64,000 bases of DNA from Balaenoptera acutorostrata (GCF_949987535.1 NC_080074.1:39601641-39665640), one strand, 5' to 3'. Shown: positions 12,411 through 24,057, numbered from the stretch's first letter. Numbers and translations are program-made. The notes: generated by a model from the sequence alone, not told the origin.

Positions 12411-13950
12411 AAATAGACATTATGCAAATGGGAATGATCTGCCTCCCAGAGCTGTTTAGAACCATGACTATAAAACGTTCTGCTGATGCTCCTCCACATA
12501 TCCTCTCAGCTCACCTTGGACTTCACCTGCATCTGGGTTTCTGTGCACACTGAGACCCTCAAGCACCGGCTTCTTTTTGTCTCTGCCTTAGGGTAGAGTC
12601 CAAGCAGGATAGACAAGAGAAATGACTTTCAGGGGATTTAAGTCCCCCCAGAAGCTGCCCTCAATGAATGAGAGGCTGGTGATGGTGGATAAGTAGACCA
12701 GCTCCCCCATCCCTTGGAGAAACAATTCTAAAACACTGTACACAGTTCCTCAGAGGGATGCCAGCAAGGCTGAGCCCCAGATGCCTAAAGCACGAAGGCC
12801 CCTCATCAACAGAGCTGTGCTGGATTTTCTCCCTTCCTAGTCTCCCTTTCCTCTCTCCCTCACTCCTGCATATACAAATTGCATGCAACCTCTAATAAAT
12901 AAATAATCTGCCCCTGCTTTCAGGAGAAGAATTTTGAAATGTGATGCAACTGCAAAAAAATTCCAAGCAGTGGGTGCATATAGGCACATAACCGATGAAA
13001 GAGGACAACCCATTCTTCCTCCGTGCTGATTACATCTCCACAGGAGGGTGAGAAGCACAGAGAAATACAGTCTTTAGATGAGAAATCACTGTAGCGCACA
13101 ATTACACCATTGACAGAAGTCTCTGTCTACCCTTTCTCTGGTCATTGTTATCTCATTGCCAACATATTCCTGAGTCCTTATGTGCACATTTATCTGTCCA
13201 TCAGTGCTCCGTCTTCCTAGAGCAGGGGAGTGAATCTGTGGACAAGAATGGCCTCATAATGGATGAAATTTCAATCCTAAACAGTGAAACGCATGATTGC
13301 GACCTCACTGCCCTTCTTTAACATTTCTTCCCTTAAAATTTGTTCAGATGTTAAGTAATGTTGGTGCGTGTTCTCTAGCTGCAGGAAAGAGAAGGGCAAG
13401 TGTCCAGCTCTTCATTCTCTCTAAAAGGGAAATCAAGGCAAGTGTGTTCCTCACTTATTAACAAAAGGGAGGTATTAAGATAATTCTGGGGGGGGGGGTA
13501 AATTATACAAATTCTAAAAACATCCAAATGGTCAACAGTAGAAGCCCATCCACAGGCTGTTTCATGTGACACCTGTGGGGTATATTTCACAGGTTCTTCA
13601 ATCTAGGGGGTTCTACCAGAATGCAGTTTGTCTCAAAATTGGATTTTCTGCTGAGTCACATTGATATCTTTTTGTGGCTGATATGGTCTACTGGCCAACT
13701 TGACATTTCTCAGAGAAAAGTCATTTTAACCACTTCACATGATACATAGGTACTTAAGTACACAAAATACTCTTTTTAAGAAAAAAAAAGTGTTTCCCTT
13801 CCATAGACAATCCTTTGCCCATTCTAGTGCAAAGAAAGAGCTCCACTCTTGATAAGAATAAATTAGTTCTGCCTTCTGAATCGTCACAACAGCATATCAA
13901 ATCTGTCATCTATATTCTTTTTTTCAATTCTCTTTAAGTTCACAAAATAT
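12411..13950. other. OTOGL: OTOGL intron, no named element
   Basis: Mixed intronic sequence with several short antisense frames (12661-12888, 12837-13058, 13375-13590) lacking domains. A G10 run lies near 13489-13498. No exon fits the phase 0/0 junction between 15114 and 8001, so none is needed here. Confidence 0.4.
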
Positions 13951-13964
13951 AAAAAAAACAGGCA

Positions 13965-14309
13965 GGGGCTTCCCTGGTGGCGCAGTGGTTGAGAATCTGC
14001 CTGCTAATGCAGGGGACACGGGTTCGAGCCCTGGTCTGGGAAGATCCCACATGCCACGGAGCAGCTGGGCCCGTGAGCCACAATTGCTGAGCCTGCGCAT
14101 CTGGAGCCTGTGCCCCGTGACGGGAGGGGCCGCGATAGAGAAAGGCCCGCGCACCGCGATGAAGAGCGGTCCCCGCACCGCGATGAAGAGTGGCCCCCGC
14201 TTGCCGCAACTGGAGAAAGCCCTCGCACGAACCGAAGACCCAACACAGCCAAAAATAAATAAATAAATAAATAAATAAATAAGAAAATCCTTTAAAAAAA
14301 AAACAAAAA
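13965..14309 (+). mobile_element. CHR-type SINE with 24-nt internal duplication
   Basis: Complete copy: ggggcttccctggtggcgca head, B-box ggttcgagccc, GC-rich body, AAATA tail. The 24-nt units at 14150-14173 and 14174-14197 repeat in tandem as in the copy at 1-299. The flanks share aaaaaacaggca (ending 13964 and 14321), a target-site duplication. The plus and minus open frames across it are spurious. Confidence 0.95.
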
Positions 14310-14321
14310 AAAAAACAGGCA

Positions 14322-15113
14322 TCCATCATAAAATGCTAATAGAAACTTACTGCAATTCAGCATTTGACAAAGACCTTGAATATATAAGCTGTTTGCTACA
14401 TAAATACTCAAATAATATTACTTTCCAAAGAAATGTCTTAATATTGAGTTAGGATTCTCTATCTTACCATCCATCTTTAACAGAGAAATATTTTTTAAAA
14501 TCCACCCATTTAAACATTCCAACTATAATTTGAAGATATTGCAGTTATGTTATCCAATATCCTTTATATAGAGGGACCCAAGCAAAAAGGCCTCCTCAAA
14601 TTCAGTGCTACCCCACCCCTCTAAAAAAAGAAAGGTCACCTCTTCATCAATGCCTGTAATTTAGATTTATTAGATAATATAAAACCCATTTGTCAGGACA
14701 CTAGGACACCTCTGATGCCCTTTTGTGGTACTTTACTCAGATCAGGTATACCTTTCTCTGCCCCTGTTTGCTTGTACTTGTCCTATTATCATTGTGCTTA
14801 ACTTTTAAACCAATTAAAATGTTCTGGCAAGTAGTGAGATTAAATCTCCCACAAATTCTGGGAGCCTATCAGTAGGGAACCGAGGTGAATAGCAAAAATC
14901 ATTTGACCACAAACAAGTGAATGTGAGCTAAGCCTGAACTGGAGGGTCACAGAACAGCACTAGAGAAGTTACTTTGCCTCTTCCTCCTCTTTCCTGTCTT
15001 GTTTTTAGCATTTTATTCGCCTCCACAAAGGTCTCATTGTTGAAGTGACAGCAGAGGCCCAAAGCAGGATGGATTATTTCTCTGCCTCTCTCTCCATCTG
15101 AGGCATAACCTAC
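14322..15113. other. OTOGL: OTOGL intron, no named element
   Basis: AT-rich intronic DNA between the SINE and the 49-nt exon; nothing recognised. Confidence 0.4.
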
Positions 15114-15162
15114 CTGGGCTGCTAAAAGAGCTCTTTTCTGTTGATTTTCATTAAACCCGTTT
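15114..15162 (-). CDS. OTOGL: OTOGL exon 3 of the coding part (49 nt linker)
   Basis: A 49-nt minus-strand exon between acceptor tttgttttcttccag and donor gtaggt. In the phase inherited from the 40-nt exon it reads K-NGFNENQQKRALLAAQ, residues 40-56, and ends in phase 0. The stretch is polar and then alanine/leucine rich. QKR followed by A could be a basic processing site near the mature N-terminus, which is only a suggestion. The frame stays open through the donor for some distance, so the exon end is chosen from the consensus donor and from phase agreement with the exon at 8001. Confidence 0.83.
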
Positions 15163-16122
15163 CTGGAAGAAAACAAAAAGAACTTGTATAGTCAAAGGCC
15201 CCTAGGCAACCTGAACAAGCCTTTCCCAAGAGAGAGCTGGTGTTTTCCTCCTGATTTCCATCACTTTATCAAAGAGGTCTTTCTTGGTTTAACATTGAAA
15301 AGGTCCCCCTCCCCCCTTTGGAGGGGTTAGATTTGGGTGGTGGCACTGTCTCATTTTACAAAATTTGGGAGTGTCCCCAGATCTCTCCAGTCTCTGATGT
15401 AAACTGCATTTTAGGAAGGAACTTTGAGATAGAGAAATAAACAAAATAGTGTAACACTGTAGCACTAACATGCGTGATAATTTCTCCACATGCCTTCATA
15501 AACTGGTGAGATAAGTATTCGACAAGCGCAGGTTCACATTTTTCAAACGTAATACTCGATTCTCTCTCTTTCCATGTCTTAAAGGGCAGATTAACATTAA
15601 TGTGCATAAGCACATCAAACTGTGGGTTATCAAAATCAAACAGTGAGTAGAATTCCGCTTTTCATTAAGCAGATCAGTTTAGTCCAAAAAATGATTTTCA
15701 TTATTTACTGCTAGAAACATTTTATTCTTTTATCATTAAAAACTATTTTACTCTATGTTAAGAATACAGCACATTTCTAATCAACAATGTACATTAATAA
15801 TAACAATAGGAAATAGGAAATTACTGAATATAACTTCTTTTCAAGTCTTTGAAGTGAAAATGTCTCCTCAGTATCTACAGTCATTGGACACCACCAAAAA
15901 CTCCCCTTGTAATTAAAATGAAAGGAAATATTTTTGTTTCATAAATAAGGAACTGAATGCCTAGTAATTTTTAATTTGTAGAAATGTTTTAAATAACTAA
16001 ATCTCATGCCCTTATTTTGTAAAATATTTATTTTTTCAAAAGCAGATATATTGACCTGCTGAGCTTTGCTCATTCCCATTATCTTTATGTTTTAGAGGAC
16101 ATAAAGAACAAGAAATACTCAC
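15163..16122. other. OTOGL: OTOGL intron, no named element
   Basis: AT-rich intron. Overlapping minus-strand frames at 15289-15613 lack in-phase splice partners and domains. Confidence 0.4.
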
Positions 16123-16162
16123 TTTGATGTTCTCGTCAAGATGGATGAAGTACAAATATAAC
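16123..16162 (-). CDS. OTOGL: OTOGL exon 2 of the coding part (40 nt microexon-like)
   Basis: A 40-nt exon on the minus strand between acceptor ctctggcag and donor gtgagt. With the single base carried from the signal-peptide exon it reads GYICTSSILTRTS and leaves two bases (AA) of the next codon, phase 2. It covers residues 27-39 just after the signal-peptide core, so the cleavage site is expected near its beginning. The exon is too short to be found by ORF length; it is supported by splice sites and by perfect phase agreement with both neighbours, which together remove any stop codon. A (TA)n run lies about 20 bases upstream of its acceptor in the intron. Function is only a linker; no domain is recognisable. 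Confidence 0.82.
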
Positions 16163-16384
16163 CTGCCAGAGATAAATATATATATATATATGAATGAAAA
16201 AAATTATCCAAATATCTTGATCACATGATCTGATTATAAAACAGATCATTTAAACCTGAATTCTGAAACTTAGACTGAGTTTTGCTATTAGTTATTTTAC
16301 ATTTTCTAGAGGATTTTGACCAGCAAATTCCCTGTGAGACATCAGGGTGACCAGTAATTCAGAAAGAATGGGCAGTGTACCTTG

Positions 16385-16565
16385 ATTTACACAGAGACAT
16401 GATACAGTGGAATAAGCACTAGTCTTGAAGTCAGAGATCCAAGTTTTAGTCCCAGTCCTACAACTTAGTAAATGCCAAACTTAAGCAAACACATCACAAA
16501 ATAACAGTGGTAGCCAAGTTGATCTTCAAAGTCCCCTCCAGTTCTCAATGCTCTAAGACATTTTC
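16385..16565 (+). repeat. MIR SINE
   Basis: Diverged MIR text: gtggaataagcactagtctt, gaagtcagagatccaagttt, tagtcccagtcctacaactt, with the 3' half eroded. Lies in the intron between the first and second coding exons of OTOGL. Confidence 0.7.
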
Positions 16566-17286
16566 TCCTTGGAGTTTCAGTCACTACTAGGATTGGAAGA
16601 TAGTGTCTGTGACCTCGCTGGTCTTCTACACTTCAGTAATTTCTCCCACTTCCTCTACAAGCCCCAAAATATACAGCCCTTTTCAGGGATTAAAAATTAA
16701 CAACTGAATGTAAATAAATGCTTTCTGCCATAAAAATATTTTATAAAAATTAATTTATAAATATTGCTATAATTGAAAATCAATTCTTAGTCTCAAACAT
16801 TGAAGTCCTTCTTAAAACATTCCTTTACCATTCTTTGCGTTGATGGCATCAAGAAAGTTTAAGTACTCAATGTCTCCTTATCTTTTATAAAATTTCAAAT
16901 GTTTAAATTACACAACTGTTTAAAATCATTACTTAGAAGAGAAAAAGTTAGAATCAGAGCTTCTTCCAGTACAGCTGCATATTATGATAAAATCATGATT
17001 TTTTTTTATATGTCCATGACACTCTCTCACCCTGTCACATCTCACCCCTCCCCCTCCCCATCATGATTTTAACATTTAAAAAAGAGACTCAGAAAATGAA
17101 AACTAAAAGTTCCAAATTATCTATATCATTAAAAATTTTCCCAAAAAATGATCTGGGTGTCATTTAGTATATACCCATCCTAATGACTTCAAAATGTTTT
17201 ACAGTATAAGAGGAAACAGTTTCTACAATTTACAAGGAAGACTAAAATACAATAAAATGAGGTAAAAGTTTAATATGAGTTCTTAC

Positions 17287-17365
17287 CTTGTAATGAAAAC
17301 AGCAGTATATGAAGCAAGAATATACTCCAAGGTATCATTAAATTGAGTTTTCTCACAATGTTCAT
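17287..17365 (-). CDS. OTOGL: OTOGL first coding exon: start codon and signal peptide
   Basis: Read on the minus strand, the ATG is at 17365-17363 and 26 codons plus one base follow to the donor (CAA G|gtaaga, 17287/17286). The peptide begins MNIVRKLNLMIPWSIF and continues as a leucine-rich stretch ending LLFSLQ: basic residues R5 and K6, then a hydrophobic core from about residue 9 to 25, a typical secretory signal peptide. The exon itself starts at 17384 after a pyrimidine-rich acceptor (tacatttcag), leaving 19 nt of 5' UTR here, so transcription begins in a further upstream exon. A G at -3 of the ATG gives an acceptable initiation context. It joins in phase to the exon at 16162. This secreted start fits an extracellular-matrix protein of the inner ear. 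No alternative upstream in-frame ATG is visible within the exon. Confidence 0.88.
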
Positions 17366-17384
17366 TTCAGTATAGCCTTTCTCC
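17366..17384 (-). other. OTOGL: OTOGL 5' UTR piece between acceptor and ATG
   Basis: Nineteen bases lie between the splice acceptor (ag at 17386-17385) and the start codon. Their presence implies a non-coding exon further upstream (higher coordinates) on the minus strand. Confidence 0.7.
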
Positions 17385-17777
17385 CTGAAATGTAACCAAA
17401 TTGTCGGTCTTTACTAAGATGGCATCTTAGAAGTATGAGTACTTGTAGAGTGCTCAAATTCTTATAAATTTAGCTTTGTAATAAAGTAATTCAAAAAGGA
17501 ATTCCAGGATTTCTAACCACATACAGCATCTGAAGCTTTAGAACTTGCAGGCAACCCTTTGGCTGACTCTCTCATTAGCAATGCATGGCAGCTTCTTACC
17601 TGAGCCGGTATTAGTTACACCCTACCCCACTCCTGCACATCATACGCCTTTTTAGCCTATATTAGCCTTTTATGACTTCTAAAATCAGTCGCAACAAACA
17701 AACAAACAAAAAACCCTGTTATCTCCCGATGTCATGAGAGATAAGCATTATTCCTAATTAGTGATCTATTCCATGTT

Positions 17778-17849
17778 TTATTCATAAAATAATTACTGTC
17801 CTTTGAAAGAAGACTGTGTTATTCATAAAATAATTACTGTCCTTTGAAA
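17778..17849. repeat. Two-copy tandem duplication, 31 bp, period 41
   Basis: The 31-bp string beginning ttattcataaaataattact and ending gtcctttgaaa occurs at 17778-17808 and again, identical, at 17819-17849. It sits about 400 bp upstream of the OTOGL ATG exon. Confidence 0.92.
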
Positions 17850-18740
17850 TAAAATCCTATCAATCATTCCTAGAATGTCTAGATGTTTTCATAAACTCTT
17901 CTTTAAGAATTATAAGTAAACTAAAATTATGTGCATTTATTTTCAACTCCAGTCCCATTTCAGTGTAGTTTAAGTTGACATATACATGTGCCCAGAGATC
18001 TTTCTGTTAAACATTCTGCAACAGAAGCAGATAATAACACAAAAAGATGATATTCTAATATTTGACTTTAAAAAGAAAATAAAGTAACTCACCTAATCCT
18101 GAAAACCTTCCTTCACACCCTGTTTTTCCATCCTCTGGGACAAGTATCCAATTAGACAACAAAAAAGAACTTCTTAATCCAACACTAAGTGCACTCTTCT
18201 CTGGAAGCGACTGACTACCTGGATTGGCATTAGAGAACAGCTCTAATATTTCGTAATGAACTCCATAGAGATGATCTAAGCCCCATAAATGAGGGAAGGC
18301 CATGATTATATAATGGGTGCACATTGCCTATAGCAGATCCCATCAGTTACCTGCAAAGTATCAGACTCACTTAACAGATGGGGGCACAGTGGTAAGGAAT
18401 ATCTAACTACACAGGAACTACCTTATGAGACAAAAACACACAGCAGTTCTTAATACCTTGTTGTACTCAGACACTTTTTGTGCACTGATTTCCTGGTCCT
18501 TTCTGTGAAAATATCCTTAACCTCCTGATGTATTGCATGCCCAACATCTACTATATAAACAGTTTCTTTTCTGTGTCTCAAACTCAATAATCTTTTACTC
18601 TTGCTTTACATGATTTTAATGCCTTTCCATTGCCTACATAATTGCTGATTCTATGAGCCAAGAGAAGATGTTTGCCTATAAATTCATTTTTAAAGCAGGA
18701 AAACCACACCAATTCCCCCAAAATATAAGTAGCTATATGC

Positions 18741-18742
<2 letters not shown>

Positions 18743-18772
<30 letters not shown>
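18743..18772 (+). repeat. (CA)15 microsatellite
   Basis: Uninterrupted AC dinucleotides. It creates a false valine/cysteine-rich minus-strand frame (18584-18790). Confidence 0.95.
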
Positions 18773-18777
<5 letters not shown>

Positions 18778-19045
18778 CATGTACACTCATTTTTAAATTT
18801 TGATGGATTAGATTAAATAACTTAAGTATAATATGTATCTAATAAATATTTATTGAAAGGTTATTGGTCATTACTCAAACTAACTAGACAATAAATTAAT
18901 ATAAGTCTAAACAGGCCTAGTTACTTATAGTTACATTCTAATTATTGGTCTAAAAATTATGTATCTACTCAACCACAATCAAAATTAAAATATTCTAGAC
19001 ACTTAAGAAGATGTGAATACAGAATAAATTTAAAAGTTAAGCTTG

Positions 19046-19383
19046 CTAGGGGCAGGACAGGAATAAAGATGCAGACGTAGAGAATGGACTTGAGGACACG
19101 GGAAGGGGGAAGGGTAAACTGGGACAAAGTGAGAGAGTGGCATGGACATATATACACTACCAAATGTAAAATAGATAGCTAGTGGGAAGCAGCCGCATTG
19201 CACAGGGAGATCAGCTCCGTGCTTTGTGACCACCTAGCGGGGTGGGAAAGGGAGGGTGGGAGGGACACGCAAGAGGAGGGGGGATATGGGGATATGTGTA
19301 TACATATAACTGATTCACTTTGTTATACAGCAGAAACTAACACATTGTAAAGCAATTATACCCCAATAAAGATGTTAAAAAAA
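19046..19383 (+). mobile_element. Short L1 3' UTR insertion with target-site duplication
   Basis: Only the last ~340 bp of L1 3' UTR: ctaggggcaggacaggaata start, then gtgggaagcagccgcattgc, then ccccaataaagatgtt and poly-A. Flanked by a perfect 14-bp duplication aaaagttaagcttg (19032-19045 and 19384-19397). A severely 5'-truncated, clean target-primed insertion. Confidence 0.95.
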
Positions 19384-19397
19384 AAAAGTTAAGCTTG

Positions 19398-22300
19398 AAA
19401 TTTGTTTAGAGAGCAATAATTTTCCTCCAAAGAATTTTTTAAATTAAAGGCACCAAATTGATTTACACAGAATGCTCATTAACTCTTTCTGAAAAACATG
19501 GAAATGTACATAACAAATATACATTACTAAGTCCCCTCCTTAATTTACAACAGTTTCTCTTATCTTCATAATTTCCCATAAAAATCGACCTAAAATATGA
19601 AGATTCTATAAATCATATTTCAGGATTTTTTTCCCCCAATCTGGTAGCTGCTTGTCACAAGTGACATACCTATGGAAAAATCCCAAATGGCAACCAAAGT
19701 TAAATTTCATGGTTCAAAAAAGAAACATTTTGATAACGCTTATAGTTATTTCTAAATACTACCAGAACTTGGTGAAAAAGGATTAGTAAACAGCAATATA
19801 AAGCCTGTGAAAAGTATTTCTTTCTAATATAAACTTGGATATTTTACATTCTTAATTCAAATGTAATAACTCTCAACTTTTCATCTCAAATTTCATACAG
19901 TATCTTTAAACGTTTGATTCAAAAGCATTACAGCCATTTTCACTGGTTAAAGTTGAAAATTCCAAGGTTATATCACCTGGCATATTTATTACTGTTATTC
20001 TATTTTGAACTCTATGTATTTAAAACCTATAAATTATTTTGTCTGGTAAAGAAAATAGAAGAAATTATATTGGGAATTCTCAGGGTGACCATTCTTTTAT
20101 AGCTAGAGGTTTAGCATATGATGGCTTTCTATTCCTCCTCCATCCAGGCTTAGAGTAGGTCGGAGATTAGTAAAGGAGAATGAACAATGGCAGAGAAAAC
20201 AATACCAGAAATTCCAAGTTCTTTTTCAACTAACTACATTATGAATTCATTACATTAAATGGTAGGCTGCATGAAAATAGGTAAAATAGACTTCCATGAA
20301 TAGCTACAGTATAATAGAGAATTTAGATGAAAGATTAGACCCAGAACCACAAAAAAAGGAATTTATGACTGTTGCTACATGTAGTTATTACTGTCAAAAT
20401 TTAGTTGACAGCTTTTATATTTCATTCTACTCTGACAAAGGAACTCTGGCAAAAAGTGAGTCAGTCACCAGCTTGTGAAGAGATATTAAGTTCATAAGAA
20501 GTCTGAGGCAACTACATAATGCATGAGATAAACAGTTCCCTTTCTGATACAAGAACACGGCACATTTTCCCACATGGAATATGATCTTTAGAAAGTTGAC
20601 ACCTGACAGCCTATTGGCCTCAACACACCACATTAAAAACAACTGGCAGGAATGGGAAATTGCTGGGCTTATAATTTATACGTCAATAATAAAGAAAGGG
20701 GTATTTTTAACGAAGTTCATCATCTTTAAGAAAAATTAATTTCTATGGTGATTTATATAACACTCATTTTTCATTCATTGAAATCAAATCTAAAATAGAT
20801 AACATTTGATTCCCATCATATCACATTCTACTAGTGAAATGCAACTATTCCTCACTTGCCTTACTAAACCTAACACATTTCAGGTTCAGTGATTTTATCT
20901 AGAATGTATGTTATCATTGAGCAGCAAAAAGAATCCTATATCTTTGACGTGATTTTAACCACTCTGAATTTAACTGCCTTATTATAAGATAGTTTTGCAG
21001 TATTCTATTTGTGCTTTCAGGAGGTGTGCTGCTTAGCACTTTCTGGAATGCTTCATATAGTTTAATTTGTAAATGACATCTATCTTAGCTTTTCTGAATA
21101 CAGACTGTGTGTCATAAGTGGTATCTATGTTGGTCATGATTTCAATTTAAAGCTCACCCACAGAAATTAATGTGTTGTGTTTTACAGGGACATTCATTTT
21201 TCAAGTCGCTATGGTGCCACTGATTTGCAATATCTTTCATCTTGAAAGAAGTCATGTTCCTACAACTAAAGTTTTGTCTTGTCAACATTTTAGCATCAAG
21301 TTCTTGATATAAAACCAATATTTCCTACAGTTCTCTTTATTTTCTAAACTACTGTAGCACTTACATACTATAGCACATTACATGTGCATTTATAATATAT
21401 AGTGTAATATACAATGTGCTACACATATAACGATATAAATTATGTTGGTTTCTCACGTTTCCAATTCCATTTTATATCTTCAGTCATTTTAGATTTACTT
21501 ATTTTAGAGTTGCTGAGGGATAATATTACTTGAATTTCTCAGCAGGAGGAGGGTTCTAACCCTGTTGCTTGCTGTGCTGGCTTCTCACACTTAGGGTGGA
21601 TTACCACATAGGTTTTGTAATTTTGAATTTTGGTTTCATGTCTGGTAGAACATTTTCTATGGTAATTCTTTACTGCCGGGGTTGAAGGTATGCCCCTCCA
21701 AAAAAGAGTTTGCATTTACTTCTGCCAATTGTTCCAAGGAATTTCATGTTAATTTCTCAATTTGAGGGTGCCCAGCATACTGAGTATAAATTCAAATCCC
21801 AAACGCAAAGTGAGGGACTGCCAAATCTAGTTTCTGCTTTGTTTTTGGCCTTTGGTGATATTCCTTACTTCTATTCAACCACTTAAATAGATGAATATTT
21901 TATTTTATTCAGCATGCCCAAGTATTTTATAGCTGACAAATTTTTAGATCATCTAATCTGTTGCACTGCCAAAAAACAGAACCATCAACTATCAAAAATT
22001 ATATGCTCTCATTTTCTAGGTTACTACTTTATGTATTTGCAACATACTTTCTCAGCTGAATTACAAACTTGTGATGTGGAGCCATCTATGATTCACAGGT
22101 ATGTACTTATTTAACTCTTCTAATAATTATATCCAAGTTATTCAAAACAAACAACTATAAATTTATAAAGAAAGCATATCAAAGCATCTCATACTTGGAT
22201 CAAATTATTTAAAATATAAAAGAAAAACTGTCAGATCCCTAAGTGTCATGGTTGAGATGACTTCATATAACACCAAGATTCCACCTCAGACACCTGACAA

Positions 22301-22720
22301 TAATTTATGACAATAGCCACTGCAACCTGCAGCCTGGAGTGTCAAACATCAGCTTATCATCTTCTACCTTTTCTAAGTTGGCAAGGTTAATACAGAAAAA
22401 CTGCCTTTAGAGATGTGGCATCATTGTGGTTTTCAGCAGAGCACAAATCAGTATGAAAACATAACTCAGAAAAAACTAAGCCCTTCATTGTGATTTGAGA
22501 GTCACATGAAGGTCGGATCAGCCCTAAAAAGTGTTTCCCCCTTATCTTGACATGACCTCTTCCCTGGCTTCCAGCCTGAATTAGAGTCTTACTGAGTTAC
22601 ATGCAAAATTGTTATCATTATCTCCCAAAAGCTGCAGTGAAAACACACTAGTTCCTCTGTAAAGCTTTTTTCAGTCTTCTCTTCTAACAAGATAAGTTTA
22701 TCAGCTTTACCTTAGAATAC
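19398..22720. other. Long stretch without a recognised gene or repeat
   Basis: AT-rich non-coding DNA upstream of OTOGL coding exons. Short frames (19914-20102, 20296-20642, 21914-22114) have no domains. A perfect 9-bp inverted repeat, tagcacatt / aatgtgcta, lies at 21371-21379 and 21413-21421. Confidence 0.4.
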
Positions 22721-22721
22721 A

Positions 22722-22862
22722 CAGGTGGTTCTCAAACGTTGGTGTATGCAAGAATCACGTAGGGAGTATATTAGAAGCACGGATCCCCAACCCCACCTCC
22801 GTCACATCCAGTGTTTTCTGATCCATGAGTCTAAGGGGGTTAGGCATCTGTGTTGTAATAGA
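22722..22862 (+). repeat. MER5-type hAT (Charlie) MITE fragment
   Basis: Starts caggtggttctcaaacgttg, the MER5 terminus, followed by caagaatcacgtagggagta and ccaaccccacctccgtcaca. The right half is missing. Ancient non-autonomous DNA transposon. Confidence 0.78.
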
Positions 22863-23164
22863 GAATCTAGCTTAGGGAAAATTAAATACCAAAGTAGTCT
22901 ATTCTAGTACAAAAAAAGGAATGCAAGTGCATTACAAATATGGAGGCATTGATAGATCCCACTGGAGGAGAAAGAAGCAGAGGTCGGAAAAATTAAGTGG
23001 AGGTTGAGGGCCAGCCTCACTACCTACTAGTAAACAGTTCCTTGTTTGGGAAGATGAAGTGTGTCTGTTATTTCAGTTGCCTACTCTTTCCACACTTCTT
23101 ATGCAGAGAAACTCCTCCCAGAGGCTACATAGCTTCTGCTCCATTGGCATTACATCTTTACAAC

Positions 23165-23612
23165 TCTCACTATGATAGGTGAAATAATCACTCCCCAAAG
23201 ACATCCACGTCCTAATTCCCAGAACTTGTGAATTTTGCCTTACGTGGCAGAAGAGATTTATGGATGTAATTAAGTTAACAACTCCTCTAACTTAATTCCT
23301 TGTGGGCCCAATAGAACCATAGAGTCCTTATCAGTGAAAGCAGGAGTCAGAAGGATTGGAGTGGAAGAGAGAGTCAAAGATGGAGGAAGCAGCCACCAGC
23401 CAAGGATTTCAGGGAGCTTCTAGAAGCAGGCAATGGAATGGATTCTCCCCTAAAGCCTCCAGAAGGAATGCAGTTCTGCCAACATCTTGATTCTAGCCCA
23501 GTGAAACTCATTTCAGATTTCTGATCTCCAGAACCATAAAATAATAAATTTTTGTTTTAAGCCATGAAGTTTGTGGTAATTTGTTACAGCAGCAATAGGA
23601 AGTAAGGCACTT
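23165..23612 (+). mobile_element. MLT1-like MaLR (ERVL-related) solo LTR
   Basis: The LTR order is readable: ccaaagacatccacgtccta, gccttacgtggcagaagaga, tgggcccaatagaaccatag, ctccagaagg, then ataataaatttttgttttaa with the polyadenylation signal and tggtaatttgttacagcagc. No internal retroviral sequence is attached. The exact subfamily is not resolved. Confidence 0.75.
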
Positions 23613-24057
23613 ACATTCTCTGGCCACTAGGGACAGGCACTTGACGCTAAACGAAATAATATACGGTGGTCCTAGCAATGGATCCAATTCTCTTTCTCAG
23701 GCATTGAAACATAAATCATAGAGATGAAAGTCACATGTAGTCATAAGTCTGTGGGCCCTGGGGCTTTGTGGTCACACAGAATTAGAGATGGCAGCTATTT
23801 TCCAATCGTGTACATGTTGTTAAATAAGAAAGAAAGCTATTCTGCAAAAAGAAATAGGAGAATGGAACAGATGTTCAGAAGGAAGCAAAGAAACAAGTGA
23901 CGGAGAAGATGTTTCACCACATTTTGGTTTCTATGACTACATCTATCCAATCACTTCCTTTTTACTTGAGTTAACTTGGTTAGGATTTTATTCCTTGCCA
24001 TGCAGTGATCCATGACTGAGACAGAGGAACTGAGAAAAAGGAGGATGACTGACTGTG

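Larger units (their letters stand above)
1..17384 (-). other. OTOGL: OTOGL gene, 5' part (six exons, continues off the left edge)
   Basis: Six minus-strand exons (17384-17287, 16162-16123, 15162-15114, 8001-7935, 6278-6180, 2346-2192) join with phases 1, 2, 0, 1, 1, 0 into one open frame of 163 codons. Every junction has an AG acceptor and a GT donor close to consensus (gtaaga, gtgagt, gtaggt, gttagt, gtaagt, gtaggt). The product order is signal peptide, short linker, EGF-like repeat, start of a VWD domain. Otogelin-like protein is a large secreted glycoprotein of the tectorial membrane and the vestibular acellular membranes; loss causes recessive deafness in humans (established knowledge). 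The choice of OTOGL over its paralogue OTOG rests on my recognition of the N-terminal sequence, not on a search. Introns carry L1, SINE, MIR and L2 insertions but none touches an exon. Confidence 0.88.

Noticed and set aside
13969..14040. tRNA-like sequence with A-box and B-box
   Set aside because: It is the tRNA-derived head of a SINE, followed by a SINE body and A-rich tail, not a tRNA gene with acceptor stem. The same applies to all other copies.
14928..15176. 82-codon minus frame as a whole exon
   Set aside because: Only the 49 nt from 15162 to 15114 sit between good splice sites and fit the phase; the rest is intron.
18584..18790. Minus-strand frame with valine-cysteine repeats
   Set aside because: Translation of a CA microsatellite.
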